This document shows, one piece after another, positions 41,264 through 50,719 of a DNA stretch of 64,000 nucleotides. The stretch is from Streptomyces cyaneofuscatus (GTDB lineage: Bacteria; Actinomycetota; Actinomycetes; Streptomycetales; Streptomycetaceae). The notes beneath the pieces were generated by a model, which was given only the letters and a program-made list of their open reading frames with translations, had not been told where the DNA came from and did no database searches. Where the stretch lies: the NCBI RefSeq assembly GCF_000718135.1, contig NZ_JOEM01000012.1, forward strand, positions 1-64,000, given 5' to 3'. How positions within the stretch are numbered: the first letter of the stretch is position 1; every line of letters begins with the position of its first letter. Position numbers and translations under genes: made by a program.

Positions 41264-41626
41264 ATGACGACAAATGACCAGGCCGCCGCCTCCTTCGCCG
41301 TGCACATCCCGGACGCCGAGCTCGAACCGGAGCCGCTGGATCCGGCACAGATCGTCTCGGGCGAGCCCGTGGTGACGGGCAAGGTGCTGTGGGAGTCGGC
41401 CGACGGCAAGCAGGTGCGCGGGATCTGGCAGATCACGCCGGGAGTGGTGACCGACACCGAGGCGAACGAGCTGTTCGTGGTCGTCAGCGGGCGGGCCACC
41501 GTGGCGGTCGAGGGCGGCGCGACGCTGGAGATCGGGCCGGGGGACGCCTGCGTCCTGCGCGAGGGCGACCGGACGACGTGGACGGTCCACGAGACGCTGC
41601 GCAAGGCGTACCACATCAGCCTCTGA
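41264..41626 (+). CDS. Cupin-domain protein
   Basis: 120 aa, one cupin barrel. IWQITPGVVTDTEANELFVVVSGRATV and LEIGPGDACVLREGDRTTW correspond to cupin motifs 1 and 2, but the usual metal-binding histidines are largely absent (Thr/Asn replace them), suggesting a metal-free or binding role similar to DUF861/EutQ-like cupins. It is a soluble cytoplasmic protein of unknown ligand. It stands alone between psuG and the MFS gene; four 9-nt repeats begin at its stop. Confidence 0.83.
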   Translation: MTTNDQAAASFAVHIPDAELEPEPLDPAQIVSGEPVVTGKVLWESADGKQVRGIWQITPGVVTDTEANELFVVVSGRATVAVEGGATLEIGPGDACVLREGDRTTWTVHETLRKAYHISL

Positions 41627-41662
41627 GGCTCGTGGGGCTCGTGGGGCCTGTGGGGCTGGTGG
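41627..41662. repeat. Four tandem 9-nt repeats
   Basis: Four copies related to GGCTCGTGG run directly after the cupin TGA stop, in the 57-bp gap to the convergent MFS gene. Simple slippage-type repeat; no function is visible. Confidence 0.7.
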
Positions 41663-41683
41663 GGCCGGGGGGATCTACAGGCC

Positions 41684-42964
41684 TCAGGCTCCGGCGGCGG
41701 AAGGCTTCATGCTCCGCCGCAGGGCCAGCGCGGCCACCGGCAGCAGCAGCGCGGCACCGATCGCGTTCAGTGGGCCGTACCCCCACTGGGCGACGATCAC
41801 CCCGGCCGTCGCCCCGCCGATGCCCGCCGCCCCGTTCATGGTCAGGTCCGACAGGCCCTGCACGGCCGCCCGGGCGTCCTGCGGTACGGAGTCGGTGAGC
41901 AGCGCCGAACCGGCGATCATCCCCGCCGACCAGCCGAGGCCGAGCACGAAGAGGCCCAGGGCGGTCTGGCCGTGCCGGGGCCCCGCGGTGCCGGCGAGCA
42001 GGGCGGCGCAGCTCAGCAGACCGACCGCGAGGCCGATCACCGAGAGCCGGCCGAAGCGGTCGGCAAGCCACCCCATCACCGGCGAGAACGCGTACATGCC
42101 CGCGATGTGGCCGCTGATGACCAGCCCGATCAGCTGGAGACCGGCGCCGTGCCCGCCCAGATGGACCGGGGTCATGACCATGATCGACACCATCGCGGTG
42201 TGGGACACGGTGACGGTCCCCAGGGCCAGCTTGGCCATCGGCGACTCCCGTACGGCCGCGACCCCGGCGCGCAGCGAGCGCTTCCCCTCTCCCTGCGGAC
42301 TCCGCGGGGCCAGGGCGCGCGCCGTGAGCAGCGGGTCCGGGCGCAGCAGCACGGCCACGGTCACCCCGGCGGCCAGGAAGGCCACCGCGGACCAGAGGTA
42401 GGGGCCGGCGGTCTCGGGCACCGGGCTCCCGCGGAACAGCCGGCCGGCCGGGGCCGCGATGTTGGGGCCCACCACCGAGCCGATCGTGGTGGCCCAGACG
42501 ACGGTGGAGATCGCCCGGCCCCGCCGCTCCGGCCCGACCAGGTCGGCCGCCGCGAACCGGGCCTGGAGGTTGGCGGAGGACCCGGCGCCGAACGCGGCCA
42601 TCCCGAGCAGCAGCAACGGGAAGCTGCGCGCCATCGTGCCGAGGACCACCAGGGCGCCGCCGAGCGCGCCGATCAGATAGGCGAGCACCAGGCCGGGGCG
42701 CCGGCCGCGCGAGGTCATCAGGGCGGCCAGCGGGAGCGACAGCAGCGCCGTACCGGCGACGGAGGCCGTCGGGGCCAGCCCGGACAGGGCCTCGGAGCCG
42801 GTCACCTCGGTGGCCAGCATCGGAGCCAGGGCGATGCCGATGGCCACCCCGAGGCCGCCGAGTATCTGGCTGACGACGAGCACGGCCGACGTCCGGCGCT
42901 GGAGGGCGGGCAGACCGGCGGCCGTGACCGGGGGGACGGCGGAGTGGGGGAGAGATGGCGTCAC
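41684..42964 (-). CDS. Major facilitator superfamily transporter
   Basis: 426 aa with about twelve hydrophobic helices. MFS signatures include LAALMTSRGRRPGLVLAYLIGA after helix 2-3, and in the second half GMYAFSPVMGWLADRFGRLSVIG, the repeated loop motif A. The substrate is probably a drug or metabolite exported by proton antiport, but this cannot be read from sequence. GTG start at 42962-42964. The C-terminal tail is short. No regulator is adjacent; the convergent cupin is probably unrelated. Confidence 0.88.
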   Translation of the reverse strand: MTPSLPHSAVPPVTAAGLPALQRRTSAVLVVSQILGGLGVAIGIALAPMLATEVTGSEALSGLAPTASVAGTALLSLPLAALMTSRGRRPGLVLAYLIGALGGALVVLGTMARSFPLLLLGMAAFGAGSSANLQARFAAADLVGPERRGRAISTVVWATTIGSVVGPNIAAPAGRLFRGSPVPETAGPYLWSAVAFLAAGVTVAVLLRPDPLLTARALAPRSPQGEGKRSLRAGVAAVRESPMAKLALGTVTVSHTAMVSIMVMTPVHLGGHGAGLQLIGLVISGHIAGMYAFSPVMGWLADRFGRLSVIGLAVGLLSCAALLAGTAGPRHGQTALGLFVLGLGWSAGMIAGSALLTDSVPQDARAAVQGLSDLTMNGAAGIGGATAGVIVAQWGYGPLNAIGAALLLPVAALALRRSMKPSAAGA

Positions 42965-43026
42965 CGGCGCAGTGTGCCATCAGATGAACGGCGTGTTGCA
43001 CCCGTACGAGTGAACAGGCCACTTCC

Positions 43027-43584
43027 CTAGAACAGCGGCTGCGGAAGCACCCCCTCCAGCGCCAGCAGCTGCCGCTTCGTCTCCAGCCCGCCCCCGAACC
43101 CCCCGAGGCCGCCGTCGCTCTCCACCACCCGGTGGCAGGGCACCACCACCGGCAGCGGGTTGGACCCCATGGCGGCCCCCACCGCCTGCGCCCCCTCCGG
43201 CCGGCCGACCCGAGCGGCCAGCTCCCCGTACCCGACGACCGTCCCGTACGGCACGCCGGACTCCAGCTCGCGGAGCACCTCGCGGTGGAAGCCTGCCGTC
43301 AGCGACCAGTCCAGCTCCAGGCCGAAATCCTGCCGCTCCCCCGCGAAGTAGGCCGCGAGCCGGCGTATCGGCTCGGCGAGGCGCGGGGAGCCGGGCGCCT
43401 CCACCGGCTCCGTGCCGAGCCGGGTCCGCAGCTGGGCGAGCGCCGCGTCCCGCACGTCCGGGCGGGCGTGGAAGGCGACGCTCACCAGACCGGCGGGGGT
43501 CGCGGCGAGCAGCAGCGGCCCGATGGCGCTCTCCACGACGGACCACTCGACGGCCGGCTCCGCACCGGCCCCGTAGCTGTTCAT
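43027..43584 (-). CDS. ogt: Methylated-DNA-[protein]-cysteine S-methyltransferase
   Basis: 185 aa. O6-alkylguanine repair protein that transfers the alkyl group to its own cysteine. The active site PCHRVV is intact, preceded by the recognition helix segment GRPEGAQAVGAAMGSNPLPV and the winged-helix start FHREVLRELESGVPYGTVVGYGEL. The N-terminal domain is the short Ogt/AGT type without an Ada regulatory part, so it is constitutive-type Ogt rather than Ada. ATG at 43582-43584; a GTG three codons upstream is possible. It lies among DNA-repair genes. Confidence 0.93.
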   Translation of the reverse strand: MNSYGAGAEPAVEWSVVESAIGPLLLAATPAGLVSVAFHARPDVRDAALAQLRTRLGTEPVEAPGSPRLAEPIRRLAAYFAGERQDFGLELDWSLTAGFHREVLRELESGVPYGTVVGYGELAARVGRPEGAQAVGAAMGSNPLPVVVPCHRVVESDGGLGGFGGGLETKRQLLALEGVLPQPLF

Positions 43585-43703
43585 GCCGTCCACGGTACGA
43601 CCGGCCACTGACAACGCCGGTCCCGTCGGCGGAAACCCGGCATCCCCCGTCCGAGCAGCCCCGTCCGACCCCACCCACCCGGGCCCCCGTCCGGCCCGCC
43701 CCG

Positions 43704-44594
43704 TCAGCGCGTGGCGTCGCGCACCACGTCCGGGTAGTTGGTGATGATGCCGTCGACGCCGTAGCCGCGGACCTTCGCCGCGGTCGTCGCGTCGTTGACC
43801 GTCCAGGTGTTCACCCGCAGCCGCTTGCCGTGCGGGCCCTTGAGCCGCTGCACGGCCGCCACGTAGTCGGCGCCGATCGTGGTGTGCGAGGGGTTGATCT
43901 GATCGGTGAACGCCGCGTACGAGGGGAGGTCGGCCACCGCCGGGGTGCCCAGGAAGCCGGTGGTGATGTCGGGGCGCAGGGCGTGCACCTTCTTGACGCT
44001 CTCGGCGCCGAAGCTCTGGATGACCAGGCGGCCTTGCACGTGCGAGCGGTCCAGCCACCCTTCCCTGCCCAGCACGCGCAGGATGTCCCGCTCGATGCCC
44101 GGGTAGGTCGCGGGGCTCTTGATCTCCAGGAGGAGCTTCTGCCGGTTGCGCTCCAGGCGGTTCACGAACTGGGTGAGCGTCGGCACCCGGGCCCCCGCGA
44201 ACCGCTTCCCGAACCAGCTGCCCGCGTCCAGCTTCGCCACCTCGGCGGCGGTGAAGTCCTTGACCGCCCACGGGGCACGGCCGGGGAAGACCTCCTCGAC
44301 GTTCGTCGTGCGCTTCAGGTCGGTGTCGTGCAGCACGACGAGCACGCCGTCCTTGGTGCGGTGGACATCGTTCTCCACCCACTCGATGCCGAGCGCCTTC
44401 GCGGCGTCCGCGGCGGCGAGCGTGTTCTCCGGTGCGTACCCCGACGCGCCCCGGTGGGCCACGACGACGGGGCTCGCCTGCCGGTCCGGGGTCCGGGCGG
44501 CCGTCTCCTGCGGCGGGGCGACGGGCAGCAGCAGGGCGCCGCCGCCGAGGATGGCCGCGGCGGCGGTGGAGGCGGTTGCGGTGCGTACGAACAC
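43704..44594 (-). CDS. Secreted glycerophosphodiester phosphodiesterase
   Basis: 296 aa. The GTG at 44592-44594 has GGGGAG 5 nt upstream and starts a Sec signal (FVRTATASTAAAAILGGGAL, cleavage after about residue 28). The catalytic TIM barrel has VVAHRGASGYAPENT with the two substrate-binding residues, ENDVHRTKDGVLVVLHD with acid and metal ligands, LLLEIKSP, and the terminal RVNTWTVND and IITNYPD. It hydrolyses glycerophosphodiesters from lipid or teichoic-acid turnover outside the cell, releasing glycerol 3-phosphate. A longer N-terminal reading is possible but would push the signal inward. Confidence 0.9.
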   Translation of the reverse strand: MFVRTATASTAAAAILGGGALLLPVAPPQETAARTPDRQASPVVVAHRGASGYAPENTLAAADAAKALGIEWVENDVHRTKDGVLVVLHDTDLKRTTNVEEVFPGRAPWAVKDFTAAEVAKLDAGSWFGKRFAGARVPTLTQFVNRLERNRQKLLLEIKSPATYPGIERDILRVLGREGWLDRSHVQGRLVIQSFGAESVKKVHALRPDITTGFLGTPAVADLPSYAAFTDQINPSHTTIGADYVAAVQRLKGPHGKRLRVNTWTVNDATTAAKVRGYGVDGIITNYPDVVRDATR

Positions 44595-44842
44595 GTGGAC
44601 TCCCCGTATCGGAGGGTGCGGACACGACGAGACTGGCAGCGGCCCACCAACGCCGGGTGGGGCGGCGATGGCCACGGAATGAACGGAAATCCGCGCGACC
44701 GGAGTGGTCCGAGAACACCCCGGGATGCACCCCGGGGGGCCAGGAGCACGGTCCTGTGCCGATAAAATGTGTTCCTTACATATGCCTGCAGGGCCCTGGG
44801 GGACCCCCCTCGAACCCGGGCTTTCTCGAAGGGCGTGACGGC

Positions 44843-45490
44843 GTGCGCGGAACGGTTGAGGGATTCACCCACGGGCCGGTGATCCCGGTCCTGGCTTTCC
44901 TCGCGGCCTGTGTTGGGGCCGCTCTCGGACTCCGCTGCGGTATCAGGTCCCTGCGCACGCACCGCTCCTTCAAGACCGGCCGGCTGGCGCTCGGTGCGCT
45001 GTCCATCGGCTGCGGGATCTGGACCATGCACTACGTGGCGATGACGGGCTTCACCGTCGTGGAGGCACCGCTCTCGCACGACAAGCCCCACACCTTCGCC
45101 GCCCTGGCCGTGGCCGTGGTGATGGCCGGCGTCGGCCTCTTCATTGTCGGGTACCGGGGCGCGACCCGCATGGCGTTGATCACCGGCGGCAGCCTCACCG
45201 GCCTCGGTATCGCCTCCACGCACTACCTGGGCATGGCGGGCATCCGCTTCCGGGGGCACTTCACGTACGAGACACCCCTCGTCGTCCTCTCGGTCCTGAT
45301 AGCCGCGATCGCCGCCACCGCCGCACTGCGGGCCGCCCTCTCCGCCCGGGTCCTCCTCTCCGGCCTGGGCGCGGGCGTCATGATGGCCGTCGCGGTGACC
45401 GGGATGCACTACACCGGCATGGCCGCGCTCGGCGTGCACCTGCATCCGACCGCCCCCGGCCCCACCTCCGGCCACGTGTCCTCGGACTGA
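44843..45490 (+). CDS. MHYT-domain membrane sensor
   Basis: 215 aa with six to seven hydrophobic helices. Three MHYT-type motifs are present: TMHYVAM, STHYLGM and GMHYTGM, at the outer ends of helices where Met and His could bind copper or sense a diatomic gas. No GGDEF, EAL or kinase domain is attached, so this is a stand-alone MHYT protein, as is common in Streptomyces. The GTG start at 44843 is the first after the divergent spacer; the RBS is weak. The role is sensory by family analogy only. Confidence 0.85.
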   Translation: MRGTVEGFTHGPVIPVLAFLAACVGAALGLRCGIRSLRTHRSFKTGRLALGALSIGCGIWTMHYVAMTGFTVVEAPLSHDKPHTFAALAVAVVMAGVGLFIVGYRGATRMALITGGSLTGLGIASTHYLGMAGIRFRGHFTYETPLVVLSVLIAAIAATAALRAALSARVLLSGLGAGVMMAVAVTGMHYTGMAALGVHLHPTAPGPTSGHVSSD

Positions 45491-45534
45491 GCGCATCCGA
45501 GGCCGTTGTCAGTGGGGGGCCGTACGGTGGTTCC

Positions 45535-47661
45535 ATGCGGCCTGTTTCCCAGATCGAACGTTCGGTGGCGCCCTTCGAGGTCGTCAGTCCCTACCAGCCC
45601 AGCGGCGACCAGCCGGCGGCCATCGCCGAGCTGGAGCGGCGTATCCGCGCAGGTGAGAAGGATGTCGTCCTGCTCGGCGCGACCGGCACCGGCAAGTCGG
45701 CGACCACCGCCTGGATGATCGAGAAGCTGCAGCGCCCCACCCTGGTGATGGCGCCGAACAAGACGCTCGCCGCCCAGCTGGCCAACGAGTTCCGCGAGCT
45801 CCTGCCGAACAACGCGGTGGAGTATTTCGTCTCGTACTACGACTACTACCAGCCCGAGGCGTACGTCCCGCAGTCGGACACCTACATCGAGAAGGACTCC
45901 TCCATCAACGAGGAGGTCGAGCGGCTGCGCCACTCGGCGACGAACTCGCTGCTGACCCGGCGCGACGTCGTCGTGGTCGCCTCCGTCTCCTGCATCTACG
46001 GCCTCGGTACGCCCCAGGAGTACGTGGACCGCATGGTCCAGCTCAAGGTCGGCGAGGAGATCGACCGCGACCAGCTGCTCCGCCGGTTCGTCGAGATGCA
46101 GTACGCGCGCAACGACCTCGCGTTCACCCGCGGCACCTTCCGGGTCCGCGGCGACACCATCGAGATCTTCCCGGTCTACGAGGAGCTCGCCGTCCGCATC
46201 GAGATGTTCGGCGACGAGATCGAGGCCCTCTCCACCCTGCACCCGCTGACCGGCGAGGTCATCAGCGAGGACCGGGCCCTGCACATCTTCCCCGCCAGCC
46301 ATTACGTGGCCGGACCCGAGCGGCTCCAGAAGGCCGTCCGGGGCATCGAGGAGGAGCTCGAAACCCGCCTGGCCGAGCTGGAGAAGCAGGGCAAGATGCT
46401 GGAGGCCCAGCGGCTGCGCATGCGCACCACGTACGACATCGAGATGCTCCACCAGATCGGCAGCTGCTCCGGCGTCGAGAACTACTCGATGCACTTCGAC
46501 GAGCGGGCCCCCGGCACCGCCCCCAACACCCTCCTCGACTACTTCCCCGAGGACTTCCTGCTCGTCCTCGACGAGTCGCACGTCACCGTGCCGCAGATCG
46601 GCGCGATGTACGAGGGCGACGCCTCCCGCAAGCGGACCCTCGTCGACCACGGCTTCCGGCTGCCGTCCGCGATGGACAACCGCCCGCTGAAGTGGGAGGA
46701 GTTCCTGAAGCGGATCGACCAGACGGTCTACCTCTCCGCCACCCCGGGGAAGTACGAGCTCTCGCGCGGAGACGGCTTCGTCGAGCAGATCATCCGCCCC
46801 ACCGGCCTGGTCGACCCCGAGATCGTCGTCAAACCCACCGAGGGCCAGATCGACGACCTGGTGCACGAGATCCGCAAGCGCACCGAGCGCGACGAGCGGG
46901 TCCTGGTCACCACCCTCACCAAGAAGATGTCGGAGGACCTCACCGACTACTTCCTGGAGCTCGGCATCCAGGTCAGGTACCTGCACAGCGACGTCGACAC
47001 CCTGCGCCGCATCGAGCTGCTGCGCGAGCTGCGCTCCGGCGAGTACGACGTCCTGGTCGGCATCAACCTGCTGCGTGAGGGCCTCGACCTCCCCGAGGTG
47101 TCCCTCGTGGCCATCCTCGACGCCGACAAGCAGGGCTTCCTGCGCTCCGGCACCTCGCTCATCCAGACCATCGGCCGCGCCGCCCGTAACGTGTCCGGCC
47201 AGGTCCATATGTACGCGGACAAGGTCACCCCGGCGATGGCCCAGGCCATCGACGAGACGAACCGCCGCCGTGAGAAGCAGATCGCCTACAACACCGAGCG
47301 CGGCCTCGACCCGCAGCCGCTGCGCAAGAAGATCAACGACATCGTCGCGACCATCGCCCGCGAGGAGATCGACACCGAGCAGCTCCTCGGCACCGGCTAC
47401 CGGCAGGGCAAGGAGGCCAAGACCCCGGTGCCGACGCTCGGGGTGAAGGCGGCCAAGGGCGCGAAGGGCAAGGGCACGTCGGCCGGCGCGGTGGTCAGCG
47501 ACCGTCCCGCGACCGAACTGGCCGGAATCATCGAGGAGATGACCGACCGGATGCGGGCCGCCGCCGCCGACCTCCAGTTCGAGGTGGCCGCCCGGCTGCG
47601 CGACGAGGTGGGCGAGCTGAAGAAGGAGCTGCGCCAGATGAAGGAGGCGGGCCTCGCCTGA
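45535..47661 (+). CDS. uvrB: Excinuclease ABC subunit B
   Basis: 708 aa. UvrB receives damaged DNA from UvrA and recruits UvrC. Walker A GATGTGKS (about 41-48), the damage-wedging beta-hairpin region [23 protein letters not shown], the helicase motif QTIGRAARN and the C-terminal UvrC-binding helical hairpin (about 660-700, [20 protein letters not shown]) are all present. The tract [16 protein letters not shown] between the helicase core and this domain is an Ala/Lys linker. ATG at 45535. uvrA and uvrC follow at 8 and 15 kb, all on the plus strand. A terminator lies just downstream. Confidence 0.97.
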   Translation: MRPVSQIERSVAPFEVVSPYQPSGDQPAAIAELERRIRAGEKDVVLLGATGTGKSATTAWMIEKLQRPTLVMAPNKTLAAQLANEFRELLPNNAVEYFVSYYDYYQPEAYVPQSDTYIEKDSSINEEVERLRHSATNSLLTRRDVVVVASVSCIYGLGTPQEYVDRMVQLKVGEEIDRDQLLRRFVEMQYARNDLAFTRGTFRVRGDTIEIFPVYEELAVRIEMFGDEIEALSTLHPLTGEVISEDRALHIFPASHYVAGPERLQKAVRGIEEELETRLAELEKQGKMLEAQRLRMRTTYDIEMLHQIGSCSGVENYSMHFDERAPGTAPNTLLDYFPEDFLLVLDESHVTVPQIGAMYEGDASRKRTLVDHGFRLPSAMDNRPLKWEEFLKRIDQTVYLSATPGKYELSRGDGFVEQIIRPTGLVDPEIVVKPTEGQIDDLVHEIRKRTERDERVLVTTLTKKMSEDLTDYFLELGIQVRYLHSDVDTLRRIELLRELRSGEYDVLVGINLLREGLDLPEVSLVAILDADKQGFLRSGTSLIQTIGRAARNVSGQVHMYADKVTPAMAQAIDETNRRREKQIAYNTERGLDPQPLRKKINDIVATIAREEIDTEQLLGTGYRQGKEAKTPVPTLGVKAAKGAKGKGTSAGAVVSDRPATELAGIIEEMTDRMRAAAADLQFEVAARLRDEVGELKKELRQMKEAGLA

Positions 47662-47668
47662 GGCCCGG

Positions 47669-47706
47669 CACACCGGGCGCGCGGCGATCGCCTGACGCCC
47701 GGTGTG
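47669..47706 (+). terminator. uvrB terminator
   Basis: An 11-bp perfect stem, CACACCGGGCG at 47669-47679 with its complement at 47696-47706, begins 8 nt after the uvrB stop. The 16-nt loop can pair further. Confidence 0.75.
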
Positions 47707-47835
47707 TCGCAAGCCGGTGTGTTGCAAGACCGACACAAAAACGGACCGAACCTCCTGCCGTCCCGGGGGGAATGCGTAGGGTGCGGGGAAACCGCACACG
47801 GACGGTTGCGGGGCAATGCCGAGAGGGGACAGCGC

Positions 47836-48414
47836 GTGACGGTCAACATGACCAAGGGTCAGGCCATCAACCTGCAGAAGAGCGACGGGGGGACCCTGAC
47901 GGCGGTACGGATGGGGCTCGGCTGGCAGGCGGCTCCGCGCCGCGGTCTGTTCGGCTCGCGCACCCGGGAGATCGACCTGGACGCCTCGGCGGTGCTCTTC
48001 GCCGACAAGCAGCCCGTCGACGTCGTGTTCTTCCGTCACCTCGTCAGCGACGACGGTTCCGTCAAGCACACCGGGGACAACCTGGTCGGCGGCGCCGGCT
48101 CCGGCGGTGACGACGAGGCGATCCTCGTCGACCTCCAGCGCGTCCCGGTCCACATCGACCAGATCGTCTTCACGGTGAACTCCTTCACCGGGCAGACGTT
48201 CCAGGAGGTCCAGAACGCCTTCTGCCGCATCGTCGACGAGACCAACGGCCAGGAGCTCGCCCGGTACACGCTGGACGGCGGCGGCCAGTACACCGCCCAG
48301 ATCATGGCGAAGGTGCACCGTGCGGGCACCGGATGGCGGATGACGGCCCTCGGGAACCCGGCCAATGGCCGCACCTTCCAGGACCTGATGCCGTCCATCC
48401 TGCCCCACCTGTAG
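47836..48414 (+). CDS. TerD-family calcium-binding stress protein
   Basis: 192 aa from GTG 47836, with GAGAGGGG upstream. It shows the TerD beta-sandwich signature: MTKGQAINLQKSDGGTLTAV, GLGWQAAPRRG, EIDLDASAVLFADKQ, SDDGSVKHTGDNLVGGAGSG with the Asp-rich Ca-binding loop DDEAI, and VNSFTGQTFQEVQNAFCRI. TerD proteins act in tellurite, phage and envelope-stress responses and in Streptomyces differentiation. It is followed by a strong terminator, a TerD fusion and terC, forming a compact Ter cluster. Confidence 0.93.
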   Translation: MTVNMTKGQAINLQKSDGGTLTAVRMGLGWQAAPRRGLFGSRTREIDLDASAVLFADKQPVDVVFFRHLVSDDGSVKHTGDNLVGGAGSGGDDEAILVDLQRVPVHIDQIVFTVNSFTGQTFQEVQNAFCRIVDETNGQELARYTLDGGGQYTAQIMAKVHRAGTGWRMTALGNPANGRTFQDLMPSILPHL

Positions 48415-48447
48415 GCGGACCGGACCGGATCAGGCCGGCACCGGCAC

Positions 48448-48485
48448 GTGCGGCTCCCGGAGGCACCCGCCTCCGGGAGCCGCAC
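48448..48485 (+). terminator. Terminator after terD
   Basis: A perfect 16-bp stem (48448-48463 with 48470-48485) and a CACCCG loop, 33 nt after the TerD gene and 45 nt before the next start. It probably limits read-through into the TerD-fusion gene. Confidence 0.85.
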
Positions 48486-48530
48486 CGCGCGGGACCGCGC
48501 GGAGAACACATCGTCGAGGGGGACAGCGCA

Positions 48531-50477
48531 ATGACGGCCGAACTGGTCCGGGGGCAGAACCACACCTTGCCCCAGACCCGTCTGGAGATCCGGGTGTCGG
48601 CGGGCTCGCCCGTCGTGGCCGGCGCCACCCTCGGCGACGAGAACGGCGTGGTGCGCGGCGCCGAGTGGATCGCCCACCCCGGCTCGCCCCAGCTCCCCGG
48701 CCTCGAAGTCTCCCAGCAGGCCGCGGCCGGCCACCGCCTCGCCGTCGACCTGGAGGCCCTGCCCGAGACGGTGCACCGGGTCACCGTGCTGCTCGCCCTC
48801 CCGGTGGGGGTGGGCGGCCCGACCCGCTTCGGCACCACCGCCGCGCCCTTCGTCGCCGTCACCGGGCTCGACGGCACCGAGATCGCCACCTTCACCCTCA
48901 CCGGCCTGGACGCCGAGTCGGCGGTCAGCGCTCTGGAGCTCTACCGCCGCCAGGGCGCCTGGAAGGTCCGGGCCGTCGGCCAGGGGTACGCGGCCGGGCT
49001 GGCCGAGATGCTCGCCGACCAAGGCCTGGCCGGGGCCGCGGAGCTGGCCGCGTCCATCCAGGAAGCGGTCGCCCGGTCCCTGGCCCGCTCGGTGGCCCCG
49101 CCGCCGCCCCGCACGCCCGAAGGCGACCGCGTACGGCAGGCCTCCGGCCCGTCGGACCCCGGCCCCGCGCCCGCCGTGCCCCCGCAGCCCCCGGCAGCCA
49201 GCCCCGTACAACCGACGGCCGAACCCGGCACAGCCTCCGCCCCCACCCCAGGCGGCCCCATCAACTACGCGCACCCGCGCCGGCAGCACGCCGCCCCGCC
49301 GACGCCGCCGCCCACCGCGCCCCCCGCCCAGCCCGGGCAGGCCGCGCAGCCGGTCGCCGGGGACGCCACCGGCTGGTCGATGGACGAGCGGCTCTACAAC
49401 CAGATCTGGGGCATGTTCGAGGACCTGGCACGGGCCGCCGCGGCCTACCGCAGCGCGGTGGACTTCGCCGAGTCACGGATGGACCAGGAGCTCGACCGGT
49501 CCCTGTCCGACCCGCGCAACCGGATCGGCGGCGCGGGCGACCGCGCCCGCGAGGAGGCCCGCGCCAAGCGCGACGAGCTGACCGCCCGGGCCCGCGAGGT
49601 CCTCGACCGCGACCTCGCCCAGCTGGCGGCCGAAGCCGCCGTCGTCGAACCCGCGCTCCCCGCCGCGTACGCCGGCTGGGACAACCCCGTCTGGCACGCC
49701 CACCGCATCCCGATGGAGCTGCCGATGGCCCTGCGCCTCGGTGACCTCCATCTGCCCGAGCGCACCGGCCTGCGCATCCCGCTGCTCGTCCGGCTGCCGC
49801 TGGAGCGGGGGATATGGGTCGACAGCGGGCGTACGGCCTCCGAGGCGGCCGCCCTCCTGGACAGCGACCGGCTGCGCCGCCTGGCGATGGAGACCGCCGT
49901 CCTGCACGCCGCCCGGCTGCTCGCGGTCTACCCGCCCGGCGAGTTCTCGGTGCACGTCATCGACCCGGCGGGTTCGGCGGCGGGGCCGCTGGCGCCGCTG
50001 GTCGACGCGTGCGTCCTCGCCGGGCCGCCGGCCGCCGGACCCCAGGGGGTTGCCTCGGTCCTCGCCCACCTCACCCGCCGCGTGGACCTGGTGCAGATGG
50101 CGGTGCGGGCCGGGGCTGCCGACTCGCTCCCGCCCGACCTGGACACCGGTGAGCAGCTCCTGGTGGTCAACGACTTCCCGCACGGCTTCGACGACCGGGC
50201 CGTCACCCAGCTCCGCTACCTCGCCGACGAGGGCCCCGCGGTCGGCGTGCATCTGCTGATGGTGGCGGACCGCGAAGATGCGAGTGCGTACGGACCGGTG
50301 CTCGACCCCCTGTGGCGTTCGCTGCTGCGGATCACCCCGGTCGCCGACAACCACCTCGCCGACCCCTGGGTCGGTCACGCCTGGACCTATGAGCCGCCGG
50401 TGACGCCACCGGGCAGCCGTGTCCTGGAACAGGTCCTCGCGGCGGTCACGGCCGCCCGCAGAGCTGCCGGCCGCTGA
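48531..50477 (+). CDS. TerD-like fusion protein with FtsK-related C-terminus
   Basis: 648 aa. The first 190 residues are a divergent TerD domain (LVRGQNHTLPQTRLEIRVSAG, GLDGTEIATFTLTGLDAESA, RQGAWKVRAVGQGY). A Pro/Ala-rich linker (about 195-280) follows, then a helical region MDERLYNQIWGMFEDLARAA, and a C-terminal domain related to the actinobacterial TerD/FtsK-like proteins (PLLVRLPLERGIWVDS, LLVVNDFPHGFDDRAV, GVHLLMVADRED). I see no intact Walker A lysine, so ATP hydrolysis is doubtful. ATG with GAGGGGGACAGCGCA upstream. The architecture suggests a membrane- or complex-associated Ter component; the function is unknown. Confidence 0.82.
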   Translation: MTAELVRGQNHTLPQTRLEIRVSAGSPVVAGATLGDENGVVRGAEWIAHPGSPQLPGLEVSQQAAAGHRLAVDLEALPETVHRVTVLLALPVGVGGPTRFGTTAAPFVAVTGLDGTEIATFTLTGLDAESAVSALELYRRQGAWKVRAVGQGYAAGLAEMLADQGLAGAAELAASIQEAVARSLARSVAPPPPRTPEGDRVRQASGPSDPGPAPAVPPQPPAASPVQPTAEPGTASAPTPGGPINYAHPRRQHAAPPTPPPTAPPAQPGQAAQPVAGDATGWSMDERLYNQIWGMFEDLARAAAAYRSAVDFAESRMDQELDRSLSDPRNRIGGAGDRAREEARAKRDELTARAREVLDRDLAQLAAEAAVVEPALPAAYAGWDNPVWHAHRIPMELPMALRLGDLHLPERTGLRIPLLVRLPLERGIWVDSGRTASEAAALLDSDRLRRLAMETAVLHAARLLAVYPPGEFSVHVIDPAGSAAGPLAPLVDACVLAGPPAAGPQGVASVLAHLTRRVDLVQMAVRAGAADSLPPDLDTGEQLLVVNDFPHGFDDRAVTQLRYLADEGPAVGVHLLMVADREDASAYGPVLDPLWRSLLRITPVADNHLADPWVGHAWTYEPPVTPPGSRVLEQVLAAVTAARRAAGR

Positions 50478-50527
50478 TCTTTCCACCGGCCCTGACCTGC
50501 AAATTTGGTGAACTCTTTACCTTTTTC

Positions 50528-50557
50528 TTTACCTTTCCTTGGTGGTGCCTGTACTGT
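50528..50557 (+). promoter_or_regulatory. Candidate terC promoter in a T-rich tract
   Basis: TTTACC (50528-50533), an 18-nt spacer and TACTGT (50552-50557) lie in an unusually T-rich segment with two CTTTACCTTT copies (50515-50536 region). A start near 50564 would place the whole riboswitch aptamer in the transcript. Hexamers are only moderate matches. Confidence 0.5.
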
Positions 50558-50565
50558 TCGGTGCA

Positions 50566-50715
50566 CGGAGGGGAGTACTCCTTACGCGACGTTCCCGTCA
50601 GTACGGACCGTGACCGGTCCCGGGGCGTCGGCCCGGCACGCATCCCGTGTGCCAGGGTGGAAGAGACCTCCGGCAGCGACGACGCTGATCAGTAGCCGTA
50701 GCGAACTGCCGGAGG
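50566..50715 (+). promoter_or_regulatory. yybP-ykoY-type Mn riboswitch controlling terC
   Basis: The conserved core of the yybP-ykoY aptamer is present in order: GGGGAGTA (50570-50577), CGTCAGTACG (50596-50605) and GAGACCT (50663-50669). P1 is CGGAG/CTCCG (50566-50570 with 50668-50672). The 3' P1 strand can instead join CTCCGGCAG (50668-50676) pairing with CTGCCGGAG (50706-50714), a 9-bp helix that buries the GGAGG ribosome site (50711-50715) of terC. The two helices are mutually exclusive, so metal binding should free the RBS and turn translation on. The class senses Mn2+ in characterised cases; here this is inferred from the core. Confidence 0.85.
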
Positions 50716-50719
50716 CGCA

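Noticed and set aside
41627..41662. 9-nt repeats as a CRISPR-like or regulatory array
   Set aside because: Units are contiguous without spacers, only four copies, and G/T-rich in a short convergent gap; consistent with slippage.
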